Assembly: GCA_019359675.1 (NCBI GenBank)
Contig: JAHHGX010000020.1
Coordinates: 124,001 to 188,000 of the forward strand
Origin: Calothrix sp. FI2-JRJ7
GTDB lineage: Bacteria; Cyanobacteriota; Cyanobacteriia; Cyanobacteriales; Nostocaceae
Reading direction: 5' to 3'
Length of the DNA: 64,000 nt
The notes below the pieces were generated by a model. It made no database searches, was not told the origin of the DNA, and saw only the letters and a list, made by a program, of their open reading frames with translations. The position numbers were made by a program, and so were the translations under genes. The stretch's first letter is position 1, and each line of letters starts with the position of its first letter. Positions 25,068 through 34,771 of this stretch are shown here, one piece after another.

Positions 25068-26609
25068 ATGGATTCCCCTTCTATCGCAAATTGGATAGGT
25101 CGCTCGTTAGGTGATAACAACCGATACCGTCTTGATAAGGTTTTGGGTGCGGGTGGTATGGGTGATGTTTTTTTAGCGATGGATACCCGAATCGGTAAAC
25201 AAGTTGCACTAAAAATTCTCAAGGATACACTGGTTGAATCCCAGGAGATCAGAAAACGTTTTGAGCGAGAGATAGAAATATGTGCAGCGCTCGACAGTGA
25301 ACATATCGTTCAAGTTAGCGACTCTGGGGTTACAGTTGAAGGATATCCATTTTACGTAATGGAGTACCTGCGTGGTCAGTCTTTACGACAATTGCTTTTG
25401 CGCTCAAAGCGGCTACCTGTAGAAAGGACTATAAACATTATTACCCAGGTTTGTAAAGGTTTACAGCGCGCGCATCAAGGTGTCTACTTGGAGCGGCAAC
25501 ACGCAACTCGAAGCGAGCGTATCCAGGTTGTGCATCGCGACCTGAAGCCAGATAATATATTTTTAGCAAATACAGATTCGGGGGACTTAGTAAAAATTGT
25601 AGACTTTGGGATTGCGAAGATTCGTAACGAGTCTTTTGAGCAAACACATCTCACCAGCGCATTTTTGGGAACTTTGCGCTACGCATCTCCCGAACAATTA
25701 AGAGGTGCAATTAATATAGATGGAAGGTCAGATATTTATAGTTTGGGTATTATTCTTTATGAAACGCTGAGTGGCGCCGACCCTTTTGGTTTCAGCATTA
25801 AAGCACGCAATTATAGCGAAGCTTCTTGGATTTTTGCCCATACTAGCGAATCACCAAAACCATTGCGCGCGCAACCTGGTTGTGAAAATTTGCCTGCACA
25901 ACTGGAAGCAATTGTAATGCAGTGTTTGCATAAAGAACCAGAAAAGCGTTTTGCTTCGGTAGAAGAATTACATTTAGCTTTACAAAACTTTTTAATCTCA
26001 CTTCAAAGTGGTTCACCAGCAAGCATTCGTGAAGAGACTATTTCTCAAATTCATATTACTACAAATAATGACTCCTGCGAAGAAACAATCGCGCGACCTA
26101 TAAGTTTAGAGCCAAAAGTTCAAAGGGAAGAAACAATTTTCCAACCTGCCTCTGTTTCAAATAGCCACGTTGTCAGAAATCATGAAGAAACAATTTACCA
26201 GAAACCTAAAAATTATTCTGTAACATTAATTATTAGCATTGTTCTATTTGCTACTGCCTGTATTAGTGGTTTTTTTGCCTACCCCTTCTTTACATCTAGA
26301 CAAGCTTTAGACAAAATAAAGGAAGCGCAAAATCAAGCTAACTATGAACAATGTATTGCGTTATCTGAAAAAGTAAGCTTAGATTCTAGTATTTACTCAG
26401 AATCTCAAGAAATACTTAATAAATGCCGACAAGATTATGCAATTAAGTTAGCAAATGAGAAGGATTGCGTAAAAGCATCTGAAGTAAATGAAAAAAGTCC
26501 TAAACCTTTATTTGAGCAAATACAAGCTCAAATAAATAGTATTTGTGATGAACCTTTAAAAGGTGAACCATCGGGTCAGGCGCCTGTTCAGCCAAAAGGT
26601 AAGTTTTAA
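25068..26609 (+). CDS. Membrane Ser/Thr protein kinase (PknB/Hanks type)
   Basis: A protein of 513 residues. The kinase domain at ~20-310 has the glycine loop LGAGGMGDVFLA, VALKIL with the catalytic Lys, VVHRDLKPDNIFL, VDFGIAK and an activation segment ending GTLRYASPEQL. All catalytic motifs are intact. Residues ~325-385 carry four EETI motifs (REETISQI, CEETIARP, REETIFQP, HEETIYQK), good candidates for phosphothreonine sites read by FHA domains. One membrane segment lies at ~384-407 (TLIISIVLFATACISGFFAY), followed by a Cys-containing extracytoplasmic domain of ~100 residues. It stands alone just outside the CIS block and is the only complete Hanks-type kinase in the window. Confidence 0.93.
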   Translation: MDSPSIANWIGRSLGDNNRYRLDKVLGAGGMGDVFLAMDTRIGKQVALKILKDTLVESQEIRKRFEREIEICAALDSEHIVQVSDSGVTVEGYPFYVMEYLRGQSLRQLLLRSKRLPVERTINIITQVCKGLQRAHQGVYLERQHATRSERIQVVHRDLKPDNIFLANTDSGDLVKIVDFGIAKIRNESFEQTHLTSAFLGTLRYASPEQLRGAINIDGRSDIYSLGIILYETLSGADPFGFSIKARNYSEASWIFAHTSESPKPLRAQPGCENLPAQLEAIVMQCLHKEPEKRFASVEELHLALQNFLISLQSGSPASIREETISQIHITTNNDSCEETIARPISLEPKVQREETIFQPASVSNSHVVRNHEETIYQKPKNYSVTLIISIVLFATACISGFFAYPFFTSRQALDKIKEAQNQANYEQCIALSEKVSLDSSIYSESQEILNKCRQDYAIKLANEKDCVKASEVNEKSPKPLFEQIQAQINSICDEPLKGEPSGQAPVQPKGKF

Positions 26610-26978
26610 CAGTTAATAATAAAGAATATTTAGAATTTTGATCTCCCCAACCCCCCGAACTCGCGGGGGCTAAGATTTATTTCCTTTCTTATTCCCCCTT
26701 TATTCAAGAGTTAAGATTTGTTTTTTTTCTTATTCCCGCCTTTATTCAAGGGTTAAAATTTATTTCCTTTCTTATTCCCGCCTTTATTCAAGGGTTAAGA
26801 TTTGTTTTTTTTCTTATTCCCGCCTTTATTCAAGGGTTAAGATTTGTTTCCTTTCTTATTCCCCCCTTATTAAGGGGGGCTAGGGGGGATTAAATTAGAC
26901 TTTTGTTTAATTGACAAAAAACTATAAAATTTTATACTTTATAATATTTCGCGATATAAAAATTAGGACAATAAAAAG
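26610..26978. other. Intergenic region dominated by repeats
   Basis: After the kinase stop there is a short GC-rich palindromic stretch (CCCCCGAACTCGCGGGGG, about 26650-26670), then the 42-bp tandem array and a CCCCCCTTATTAAGGGGGG hairpin. The last 80 bases before the TpsB start are AT-rich and probably hold its promoter. Confidence 0.65.
26673..26900. repeat. 42-bp tandem repeat array ending in a hairpin
   Basis: About 4.5 copies of a 42-bp unit of the form AGATTTGTTT...CTTATTCCCGCC, TTTATTCAAGGGTTA. The last copy merges into a CCCCCCTTATTAAGGGGGG palindrome followed by CTAGGGGGGATT. The same palindrome occurs twice at 28977-29069. The units vary at GATTT(A/G)T and in the T-run, so expansion was recent. 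Confidence 0.9.
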
Positions 26979-28922
26979 TTGAAATCATTATTAAGTAATA
27001 TCTCAATAAGATATAAAATCGCAATACTAACCATAATCTATTGGTTCGGCGCCAATCCTACTATTGCGGCTCCTAATAATCTATTAAAATCTGATGCTGT
27101 AGCACAAAATTCTCCATCTGATTCTACTAAACGCGAAGTACCGCGCGCAAAGTGTGTTCGTGCAGCTTCGGATGTTCGTCCATCTGCACCCGAAGCTGAT
27201 TTGGCGCCAGAAAATCCTCAGTTGGTTAAACCAAGTGAAGAATTAAAAGAACCAAGTCAAGGTAATTCTTCGCTAACTCGACCCAATCCAGCGCTAGAAA
27301 GTAATCAACCTCAACCAAATACAAATCCTTCAGAACCAACTCAAGATACAAATCCGTCAGAACCAACTCAAAATAATCCAACACCCGAAAATAATCAACC
27401 ACCTCAATCCGATAAGCGGTTCTTGGTAAAAAAAATAAATGTTCGTGACTATAAAGTTTTAACAGCAGAACAAATAAACTCTATTACTCAACCCATAGAA
27501 GGTAAAAACGTTACTTTACAAGAATTAGCTGATGTCGCGGATAAAATTACCGCACTTTACCTCAAAGAAGGCTATATTACATCGAGAGCGGTTTTAGTAG
27601 ACCAGACAATTGAAACGGGTGAGATAGTAATAAGGGTTTTTGAGGGGGGTGTAGATGAAATTCAAGTTGAAGGAACTCAAAGAATAAGTCCTGAGTATAT
27701 ATGTAGTCGCATTAAACTTGCAGGTTTAAATCCGCTTCGCAAACAAAAGTTAGAAGACCAATTAATCTTGCTGCGTTCTGACCCAGTATTTAAGAATTTA
27801 GAAGCTAGTCTCAGACCTGCAAGTACAGGTGCATTTGGGCAAAGTACTATTATTGTTAGGGTTACAGAAGCAAATACTTTTAAGGGTGCTTTTGGAATAG
27901 ATAACTATTCACCACCTAGCATTGGTTCGGAAAGGTTAGGTGTAGGTTTGTCGTATCGTAGCTTGGTGACATCTGGCGACCAGATAACTGCATCTTACAA
28001 TCGTTCTACTACAGGTGGATTAAATCTTTACGATTTTAATTACCGAGTTCCGCTCAATGCAATGGATGGTTCTTTACAAGTACGAGCAGTACTTAATGAT
28101 ACTAAAATTACTGACCCTCAATTTAAGAATCTAAATATTCGCGGTGACTTTCAACAGTACGAAATAAGTTACCGTCAACCATTGATTAGAACACCACGCC
28201 AAGAATTTGCTTTATCTTTAGGGTTTACATACCAAGATGGTCAAACTTTTTTGTTTGATAATATACCGCAACCCTTCGGTATTGGCCCTGATAACAACGG
28301 TGTAAGTAGAACTAGCGTTTTTAGATTTGGACAAGACTACGTAAGTCGAGAGAAAAATGGCGCCTGGAGCGCGCGCTCACTCTTCAACTTTGGTACAGGT
28401 TTGTTCGATGCTACCACTAACAACGACCCCATCCCAGACGGACAATTTTTTAGTTGGTACGGTCAGATACAGAGAACGCAAAAGCTTAGTGAAGACCAAC
28501 TATTAATTGTGGGACTAGACGTGCAATTGACTCCCAATAGCTTACTACCATCGCAACAGTTTATAATTGGTGGCGCCCAAACAGTGCGGGGTTATCGTCA
28601 AAATGCCCGTTCTGGAGACAATGGCTTCAGATTTTCCATTGAAGACCAAATTACCGTGGTACGGAATGAAGCAGGTTTGGCAACTTTGCAACTTAGTCCT
28701 TTTATTGATTTAGGTACAGTATGGAATCATCCCGATAACCCAAATAATGCTTCTCTGGCAAGACAAAGATTTTTAGCTAGTGCAGGTTTGGGTTTACTGT
28801 GGCAACCAATACCTAATTTGAACGTGCGCTTAGATTACGGTATTCCATTTGTTAACCTACGCGACCGTGGTGATAACGCTCAAGATTCAGGTTTTTACTT
28901 TAGTGTTTACTATCAACCTTAA
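26979..28922 (+). CDS. Two-partner secretion outer-membrane transporter (TpsB/ShlB/FhaC type)
   Basis: A protein of 647 residues starting at TTG (MKSLLSNISIRYK). It has a hydrophobic N-terminal export signal (IAILTIIYWFGANPTIAAP), a Pro/Asn-rich linker to ~135, two POTRA domains (VKKINVRDYKVLTAEQINSI; VFEGGVDEIQVEGTQRISP) and a C-terminal beta-barrel. The barrel carries the conserved FIIGGAQTVRGYRQNARSGDN (VRGY motif) and ends YFSVYYQP with a terminal aromatic. It translocates TPS-domain proteins across the outer membrane. Its likely partner is the TpsA-like gene facing it downstream, but the two are convergent rather than in one operon. Confidence 0.93.
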   Translation: MKSLLSNISIRYKIAILTIIYWFGANPTIAAPNNLLKSDAVAQNSPSDSTKREVPRAKCVRAASDVRPSAPEADLAPENPQLVKPSEELKEPSQGNSSLTRPNPALESNQPQPNTNPSEPTQDTNPSEPTQNNPTPENNQPPQSDKRFLVKKINVRDYKVLTAEQINSITQPIEGKNVTLQELADVADKITALYLKEGYITSRAVLVDQTIETGEIVIRVFEGGVDEIQVEGTQRISPEYICSRIKLAGLNPLRKQKLEDQLILLRSDPVFKNLEASLRPASTGAFGQSTIIVRVTEANTFKGAFGIDNYSPPSIGSERLGVGLSYRSLVTSGDQITASYNRSTTGGLNLYDFNYRVPLNAMDGSLQVRAVLNDTKITDPQFKNLNIRGDFQQYEISYRQPLIRTPRQEFALSLGFTYQDGQTFLFDNIPQPFGIGPDNNGVSRTSVFRFGQDYVSREKNGAWSARSLFNFGTGLFDATTNNDPIPDGQFFSWYGQIQRTQKLSEDQLLIVGLDVQLTPNSLLPSQQFIIGGAQTVRGYRQNARSGDNGFRFSIEDQITVVRNEAGLATLQLSPFIDLGTVWNHPDNPNNASLARQRFLASAGLGLLWQPIPNLNVRLDYGIPFVNLRDRGDNAQDSGFYFSVYYQP

Positions 28923-28966
28923 GAGAATGTTTGACAAGTCTCGAATTAGACCACAGTTTTAGAAAA

Positions 28967-29080
28967 TCCCCCCTAACCCCCCTTAATAAGGGGGGAATAA
29001 GAGGGGATTTTTAACTCACTCTTATTAAGGGAATAAGAGGGGATTTTTAGCCCCCCTTATTAAGGGGGGTTGGGGGGATT
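28967..29080. terminator. Paired palindromes between convergent tpsB-like and tpsA-like genes
   Basis: Two near-identical hairpins, CCCCCCTTAATAAGGGGGG (28977-28995) and CCCCCCTTATTAAGGGGGG (29051-29069), flank short GAATAAGAGGGGATTTTT repeats. The TTTTT after GGGGA, and the A-rich side, could make this a two-way terminator. Confidence 0.6.
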
Positions 29081-29136
29081 CAATTTTAGATTACGTAATA
29101 AATATTACTTTTCAAACATCCTCTAATTCCCCTCTT

Positions 29137-32100
29137 TTACCAAGGACTACCAATCATTGTGAACGCTGACCAGTAGAAGGGATGTTTCAAGTTTTTGTTC
29201 TGTGTTGATTCGGGTGATTCTGGTGGTAACGTTACGCTTCGTAGCGTAGTACGTAGTTGACCGTTTTCTATTGTGACTTGACCTTTAATCATTGCTATTT
29301 GCGCTTGTCTCAGTGCTTCTGCTTTGATAGGCGCCTTTTTCAAGTTTTTGTAGAACTCAGTCATTAGTCCCAAGGTTCCAGAGTCGCTAACTTGCCATAA
29401 AGATGCGAGTGCAGTTTTAACACCTGCTTTATACGCAAATCCACCAAACCCTAATTCAGCTTCTCTATCACCTAACGCAGTCCGACAAGCACTTAGAACT
29501 AATAACTCGACAGTCGGGTTATTCAATCCTAAATCGCGGATTTGCGATAACTTCAATTGACTATCCCAAAATTGAACGTAAGAATTATCGGGTGTTCCTG
29601 TTTCAAACTCTCCATGCGTTGCGAGGTGAATAATCCCAAACGGTCGAGAACTACGGATTGATTTGAGATTATTTAAAGTGAAGTTTTGGTTCAGGAAAAA
29701 CTTTCCGTTCCAAATATCCTTTGCTACTATGGATAATTCTTCGGGTACAGCAGGCAAAGGATTAAGCTGTTGAAATTTAGATGCTCCCATTGCTAAAACT
29801 TGCGTGTTGCGAATATCAACATAGCGAGTATCGGTTATACTTAATGCGGGAGTAAAACCAACACTGTAGTTTTCTACCAAATATTGTTTACCGTCGTGGA
29901 GTGCGGCAAAAGGTACGGAACGCAAACCTTCATCGGCAATAAACAGTAAATTATTTATACCCTTTTTATTCAACTCTTCTTTTAAAGGCGCCACTATTAA
30001 TTGATAGAGTTCCTGAGCCGGCTCTAAGTATTCCTCATTATCTGGGTCTTCTAACGAACCATATAGATTTTTGGCAAGATTTAATACCAAGTCGCGTTTG
30101 GCAGTGGAAATTGTCTTGCGAACGGGGTCTCCTTTAGCGGTAACAACCATTAAATCTAACTGGTCGCTATCTCGTGGAGTGGCAAGGACATTTGCATCTG
30201 CTCCTGAAGGAACGAAAGTTACATAGATAATTGCTGGCTTAACCCCTGTTTCTTTCTCAATTTTACGAAGAATATCCCGCGTTTCTTCTAGACTAACTCG
30301 ACGGCGTTCCCTTAGCCCTAAATATGAATCATACTGACGGGCAAATTTATCATCTATAACTTCCACTCCAGGGTCAAGCTTAGGAGGATTTACTGTAACA
30401 TCTGGTCTTGGTGGTGTTGGGACTTTTGGTAACTCTCTCTCCACTTGGTCTGTTACTTCTTTAGGTGGTAACTTTGGTGGAGGTGGAGGTGGGGGTGGGG
30501 GTGGTGGAGGTAGCGAGGTTGGTGTAACATTTAATCCTATCGTTTGCGGCGCCGAAGCTGATACGCCATCGCTTGCACTAACAGTAAACGGGCTGATATC
30601 GCCAGAAAAGCCTGGAGGTGGAGTATATTCTAGAGTGTCACGATCAACAATAACCGCGCTTTCTGTTCCTGGCACTACTACAACCCCATTTTTTCTAAGC
30701 GTCCCACCAGTGATAGAATCAATTCGCAAAGAAGTATTATCGCGGTTAGCATCACTAGCAGATGGATTCAAATCTGCGAAAGTAAAACTCAGAGTTTTAT
30801 CTTGTTCAACATTATTTAAACGTGGGTTTACAGTTAAAGTGGGCGGACTGTTTACAGAAGAAATAGTAATACCTGTGGGAGTATCAGTTGCATTTCCACC
30901 ATTTGGTAATACTGGGAATGATGAATCTGAACCTGGCTCAATTCGAGAAGCGGCGCCTGAATCAATTGCTCCTGCTGTACCATTGGTTGTTGAGTTGCCT
31001 ACAGTAAACGGAACGTTATCGGCGCCACCATTGTGAGTAACATTGACAGTACCTGATTGTTGATTGCCGCGACTTAAGATAGTTGTTCCTGCTAGTATTG
31101 GAGGTGCAGTAACTTGAGGAACTGGAACTGTGCCCGTTCCCCTGACTGTACCATTAGGAACTCCATTCGCAGTTATACTGACATTACCACCGATACCTCG
31201 ATTTTGAGTACCAAAAGTATCGGTACGGGCGCCAAAACCTCGTGTATTGATGCTGGTAAATTCAACATTAGTTCCGGTTAAGGTAACATTACCACCATTA
31301 GATGTAGCTGCTGGCTGCGGGAATTCACCAGAAGAACCGTTACTTAAATTAGCCGTGTTATTAGAAGAGGTATCAATGGCGCCTGTTTTAAGGGTAGTAC
31401 CTGCGTTTAAAGTCACATTACCGCCGCGAGAACCTGCTGAAGCGCTTCCATTATAAGAAGTATTGATATTGCCTGTAGTTATAGTTCCTGTAGCTTGCAC
31501 GTTAACTGAACCATCTACACCTGGTCTAGATAAGGTGGAAAATTGATTAATTCCTGTAGCATCAATGTTTCCAAGTTGAATATTGCGACCTGTAGCATTA
31601 ATATTTCCTGCATTTCCTTGAGTACCACCAGAGGTAATAATGTTATTTGTATTAATGTCGCCTGCGGTATTAAGAGTGACTATGCCACCACCGTAACCAG
31701 CAGTGACTATTTGACCACCATAACCAGCTTGGCTAACTCTACCAGAGGCATTGATAACACCTGCTGTTATATTACCGTTGTTAGATTGGAGGGTAACATT
31801 ACCACCAGAAGAACCGTTAGAACTAATATTTCCTGTAGTAATGGTATTAGAACTTAGGGAAATTACACCACCAGCACCAGTCTGAGAGGATGAGTCTAAA
31901 ATACCTTGATTGGTATTGATGGCGCCATTACTGCTATTAAGGGTGATATTACCAGCAGCTTGTGAGGCACGACTATTACTAATAATTCCAGCAGCAGTGG
32001 TAATACCGCCATTGGCGTTGATATTAATATTGCCGCCACGACCTGAAATACTTTCACTCGCAATACTAAAGCTGTTTAGCTCGGTTGGACTTACTGGCAA

Positions 32101-34269
32101 ACCGCTATCTCTCGATAATGCGCCTGTTGCATTAAATGAACCTGTGGTTGTAATGTTAATATCACCTCCTCCACCTCCACTTTGACCTAGATTACGAGTA
32201 CTAACGGCACCAACAGTTATAGAACTGGGGGCTAGAGTTTTACCAATAGTCACATTACCTGAATTTGCTTCACCATCACTACGTGCATTTAATGTTCCTA
32301 AAACACGTAATGTACCAGGAGCATCTATAGTTATTGATTTGCCAACAATACTATTCCGACTGCTATCACTGCCATTAATATTAACAGAACCATTACGAGA
32401 TATAATATTTACATCTCCTTTGTTGGAAGCATCATTGGAACTTGCGCTAATAATGCCTGTGGTGATATCCCTAGCCACATCAAGAGTAATTGCACCACCA
32501 CCATAGCCAGAACTTGAAGCACTAGTTGTAGATGTTAAATTTCCAACATTTAGTCTTCCACTACTGCTATTAATATTTATTTGCCCACCGTTACCTGTAG
32601 CGGAACTGGTATCTATATCACCTACAGTAATATCGCCAGGAGCAGATAAAACTAAAGGTCCCCCAGGTCCTCCACCATAACCCGAAGTAGACGTGTTACT
32701 GGTGTCAATCTTGCCATTAACGTTGATATTTCCAGATTGTGAGCGCAAAATTAATGCGGGAAAATTCTGTATTAAATAGTCATCTGTACCAGGGGCCGGA
32801 CTAACTACGTTTACAATTGTTGTATCTCTACCTGTAATTCTAATTCCTCCACTAAAAGAAATATTTCCTCCTGCTTCTACTTTTAATGCGGTGCCTTCAT
32901 AGCTACCATTAGTGTAATCTCCTGCAACGCTGATAACAGGGTCATAGAGGCTTTTAAAGATACCAGGTTGACCTGATAGATTCAAAATAGAAAAATTTCC
33001 GCCACTGGTAAAATGAGCATCACCAGAAATAATACCGTTACTAACTAAACTTAGATTTCCACCACTTTGAAATGCTGGTTCTGGATGGTTTAATGCCAAG
33101 ATATCAATACCTTGGTTTCCCTGAATAAGCAGGTTGCCTCCAGTCTTGGCAATAAAAGGATTCGCTACACTATCACGTATCTGTATTTTATCCCCAGCTA
33201 ATAAATTTAAATCTCCTGTTGTCTGAAGTTTACTTTCTACCCCTGTTAAATTTCGGTTAGCCGTAAGAGTCGCTGTTTTTGTTGTGATGTTTCCTGTTAC
33301 TACGTCGCCATTTTCTACAGGAATGCCAGAACCAGATAATGTGATTTTACCGTCATTATTAACTGTTAATTTATTCGCATTAGCTCCACCACCAGATGTT
33401 AATAGTTGAGGTAATGATAATATGGATAAGTTCCAGTTTGTTGCTTGAGTACCAGCAGTTAGTGGTTGAATTTCTAAACTTAATGGACTTCCAGATTGAC
33501 TTAGACGAACTAATCTTTCACCTGGTACGGCTGAAACTAGAATTTGACCTTCTGGCGCCGCAACCGAACCTGTATTAACAACTGTTCCACCTAGTAAAGT
33601 TAAGTTTTGTCCTTTTCCTACCGCTAAATTTCCAGCATTGAATATTGCTCCTGGTTGACTCATTGCAAAGCTAAAAATTCCAGGACTACCTACTAAGTCG
33701 GCGTAATTGTTTGCACCCGAAGCATTAAACCAACTAGTTCCAAACCCTATACCATTAGCTGTTGTTGCGGTAAAAGCACCAGGTACATTTAAACTAGCGG
33801 TGTTGCCAAAAATAATTCCTGCTGGGTTCATTAGGAATAAGTTGGCATTACTTCCTGTTACCTGAATTTGACCGTTAATTATAGAAGCGTTTCCACCTAC
33901 AACCCGACCAAGAATATTTTGAATTCCAGGAGTTGATAGAAAATTAGCTATTTGTTCGGCATTTAGTCCAAATTGAGTAAAGCTATGAAACAGATTGGCA
34001 TTATCGCGCGATAATTGGCCACCTGTTATATTAATTTGATTACCATTAGGTGAAACAATTGTACCTGTTCCATCAGTGGCTGGTGTGATTGGCTGTACTT
34101 GAGCTTGCACTTGCTCTACAAGTAAAATGCTAGCTAAAGGCGCCAGTGCTAACCACTGCAAAATCTTTTTTACTAATCCCAGAGGCTTCTTTATATTTAT
34201 CTTTGACAAAATAAAAAATATACCCAGGTTAATTCTATCTACATGCTTCTTTTGATTAGACTGGTTCAT
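29137..34269 (-). CDS. TPS-domain exoprotein with C-terminal CHAT (caspase-like) protease
   Basis: A protein of about 1710 residues. I chose the ATG of MNQSNQKKHVD over one 16 codons upstream, because AAGAGAG precedes it and it starts the long basic export signal (LAPLASILLVEQVQAQ). The TPS/haemagglutination domain follows (GTIVSPNGNQINITGG, NLFHSFTQFGL, NANLFLMNPAGIIFGN). Then come ~900 residues of Gly/Asn/Ser beta-helix-like repeats, an Ig/cadherin-like module and a 12-proline linker. The C-terminal ~400 residues form a CHAT domain with the catalytic His in IIHLATHGEF and Cys in VLSACRTALG. It should be exported by the facing TpsB, placing a caspase-like protease on the cell surface or outside. 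Convergent promoters allow independent control. Confidence 0.9.
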   Translation of the reverse strand: MNQSNQKKHVDRINLGIFFILSKINIKKPLGLVKKILQWLALAPLASILLVEQVQAQVQPITPATDGTGTIVSPNGNQINITGGQLSRDNANLFHSFTQFGLNAEQIANFLSTPGIQNILGRVVGGNASIINGQIQVTGSNANLFLMNPAGIIFGNTASLNVPGAFTATTANGIGFGTSWFNASGANNYADLVGSPGIFSFAMSQPGAIFNAGNLAVGKGQNLTLLGGTVVNTGSVAAPEGQILVSAVPGERLVRLSQSGSPLSLEIQPLTAGTQATNWNLSILSLPQLLTSGGGANANKLTVNNDGKITLSGSGIPVENGDVVTGNITTKTATLTANRNLTGVESKLQTTGDLNLLAGDKIQIRDSVANPFIAKTGGNLLIQGNQGIDILALNHPEPAFQSGGNLSLVSNGIISGDAHFTSGGNFSILNLSGQPGIFKSLYDPVISVAGDYTNGSYEGTALKVEAGGNISFSGGIRITGRDTTIVNVVSPAPGTDDYLIQNFPALILRSQSGNINVNGKIDTSNTSTSGYGGGPGGPLVLSAPGDITVGDIDTSSATGNGGQININSSSGRLNVGNLTSTTSASSSGYGGGAITLDVARDITTGIISASSNDASNKGDVNIISRNGSVNINGSDSSRNSIVGKSITIDAPGTLRVLGTLNARSDGEANSGNVTIGKTLAPSSITVGAVSTRNLGQSGGGGGDINITTTGSFNATGALSRDSGLPVSPTELNSFSIASESISGRGGNININANGGITTAAGIISNSRASQAAGNITLNSSNGAINTNQGILDSSSQTGAGGVISLSSNTITTGNISSNGSSGGNVTLQSNNGNITAGVINASGRVSQAGYGGQIVTAGYGGGIVTLNTAGDINTNNIITSGGTQGNAGNINATGRNIQLGNIDATGINQFSTLSRPGVDGSVNVQATGTITTGNINTSYNGSASAGSRGGNVTLNAGTTLKTGAIDTSSNNTANLSNGSSGEFPQPAATSNGGNVTLTGTNVEFTSINTRGFGARTDTFGTQNRGIGGNVSITANGVPNGTVRGTGTVPVPQVTAPPILAGTTILSRGNQQSGTVNVTHNGGADNVPFTVGNSTTNGTAGAIDSGAASRIEPGSDSSFPVLPNGGNATDTPTGITISSVNSPPTLTVNPRLNNVEQDKTLSFTFADLNPSASDANRDNTSLRIDSITGGTLRKNGVVVVPGTESAVIVDRDTLEYTPPPGFSGDISPFTVSASDGVSASAPQTIGLNVTPTSLPPPPPPPPPPPPKLPPKEVTDQVERELPKVPTPPRPDVTVNPPKLDPGVEVIDDKFARQYDSYLGLRERRRVSLEETRDILRKIEKETGVKPAIIYVTFVPSGADANVLATPRDSDQLDLMVVTAKGDPVRKTISTAKRDLVLNLAKNLYGSLEDPDNEEYLEPAQELYQLIVAPLKEELNKKGINNLLFIADEGLRSVPFAALHDGKQYLVENYSVGFTPALSITDTRYVDIRNTQVLAMGASKFQQLNPLPAVPEELSIVAKDIWNGKFFLNQNFTLNNLKSIRSSRPFGIIHLATHGEFETGTPDNSYVQFWDSQLKLSQIRDLGLNNPTVELLVLSACRTALGDREAELGFGGFAYKAGVKTALASLWQVSDSGTLGLMTEFYKNLKKAPIKAEALRQAQIAMIKGQVTIENGQLRTTLRSVTLPPESPESTQNKNLKHPFYWSAFTMIGSPW

Positions 34270-34317
34270 AAGTAAAATTACTCTCTTAAACTCAACGTTT
34301 AAAGCAGTTTCAAGCAA

Positions 34318-34771
34318 TATAAATTGCTATTATTGTGTTGGTTGGGTAAAACCCAATATCATTGCCTTTTTGGGTTTTCCCTTCGGGATAACTTCGTTAA
34401 CACCCAACCTACGAAGGCTTAATACAGATGCATCACTTGTAAAACTTAAGTTACATTAAAATTACTCGAATGGGTGCAACTCACTCAAAGAAGATTTCAT
34501 TTGTTGGATTATTATATAGTATTTTTGATTTTAGTATAGTACCCGGCGCCAATATCTTAATTCAACTTTAAGATATCACGCTTGCAGGTAAGATGTCGTC
34601 GAATTTCTAGGTTAGATAATCAAAATTAGACAAAAGTCTATAGTCAAATTTCGGAATCATGGTTTATAGTTGCGTAGTTAATAACAGAAACTAAAAATTA
34701 ATTCTTACAGTCGTATTTAATGGTCTGTGAATCTGGGAATAGTTGTATTTTTTTTTTAAGCAAAAGTGTGT
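34318..34771. other. Divergent intergenic region between TPS-CHAT and COP23 genes
   Basis: Holds a dispersed hairpin repeat at 34336-34413, one GGCGCC at 34546 and AT-rich stretches that must include promoters for both flanking genes. A T-run lies at 34750-34758, right before the COP23 start. No further gene is visible. Confidence 0.55.
34336..34413. repeat. Dispersed hairpin repeat of the GTTGGGT/ACCCAACC family
   Basis: The outer arms GTTGGTTGGGT and ACCCAACCTACG and an inner pair GGGTAAAACCCAA / TTGGGTTTTCCC. It includes the CTTCGGGATAACTTCGTTAA segment that also occurs near 55000 and, in part, at 60560-60580. Confidence 0.8.

Noticed and set aside
29137..34269. Plus-strand frames inside the TPS-CHAT gene (e.g. 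30635-31036, 31543-31857)
   Set aside because: They are antisense to low-complexity Gly/Asn/Thr repeats and encode hydrophobic junk.
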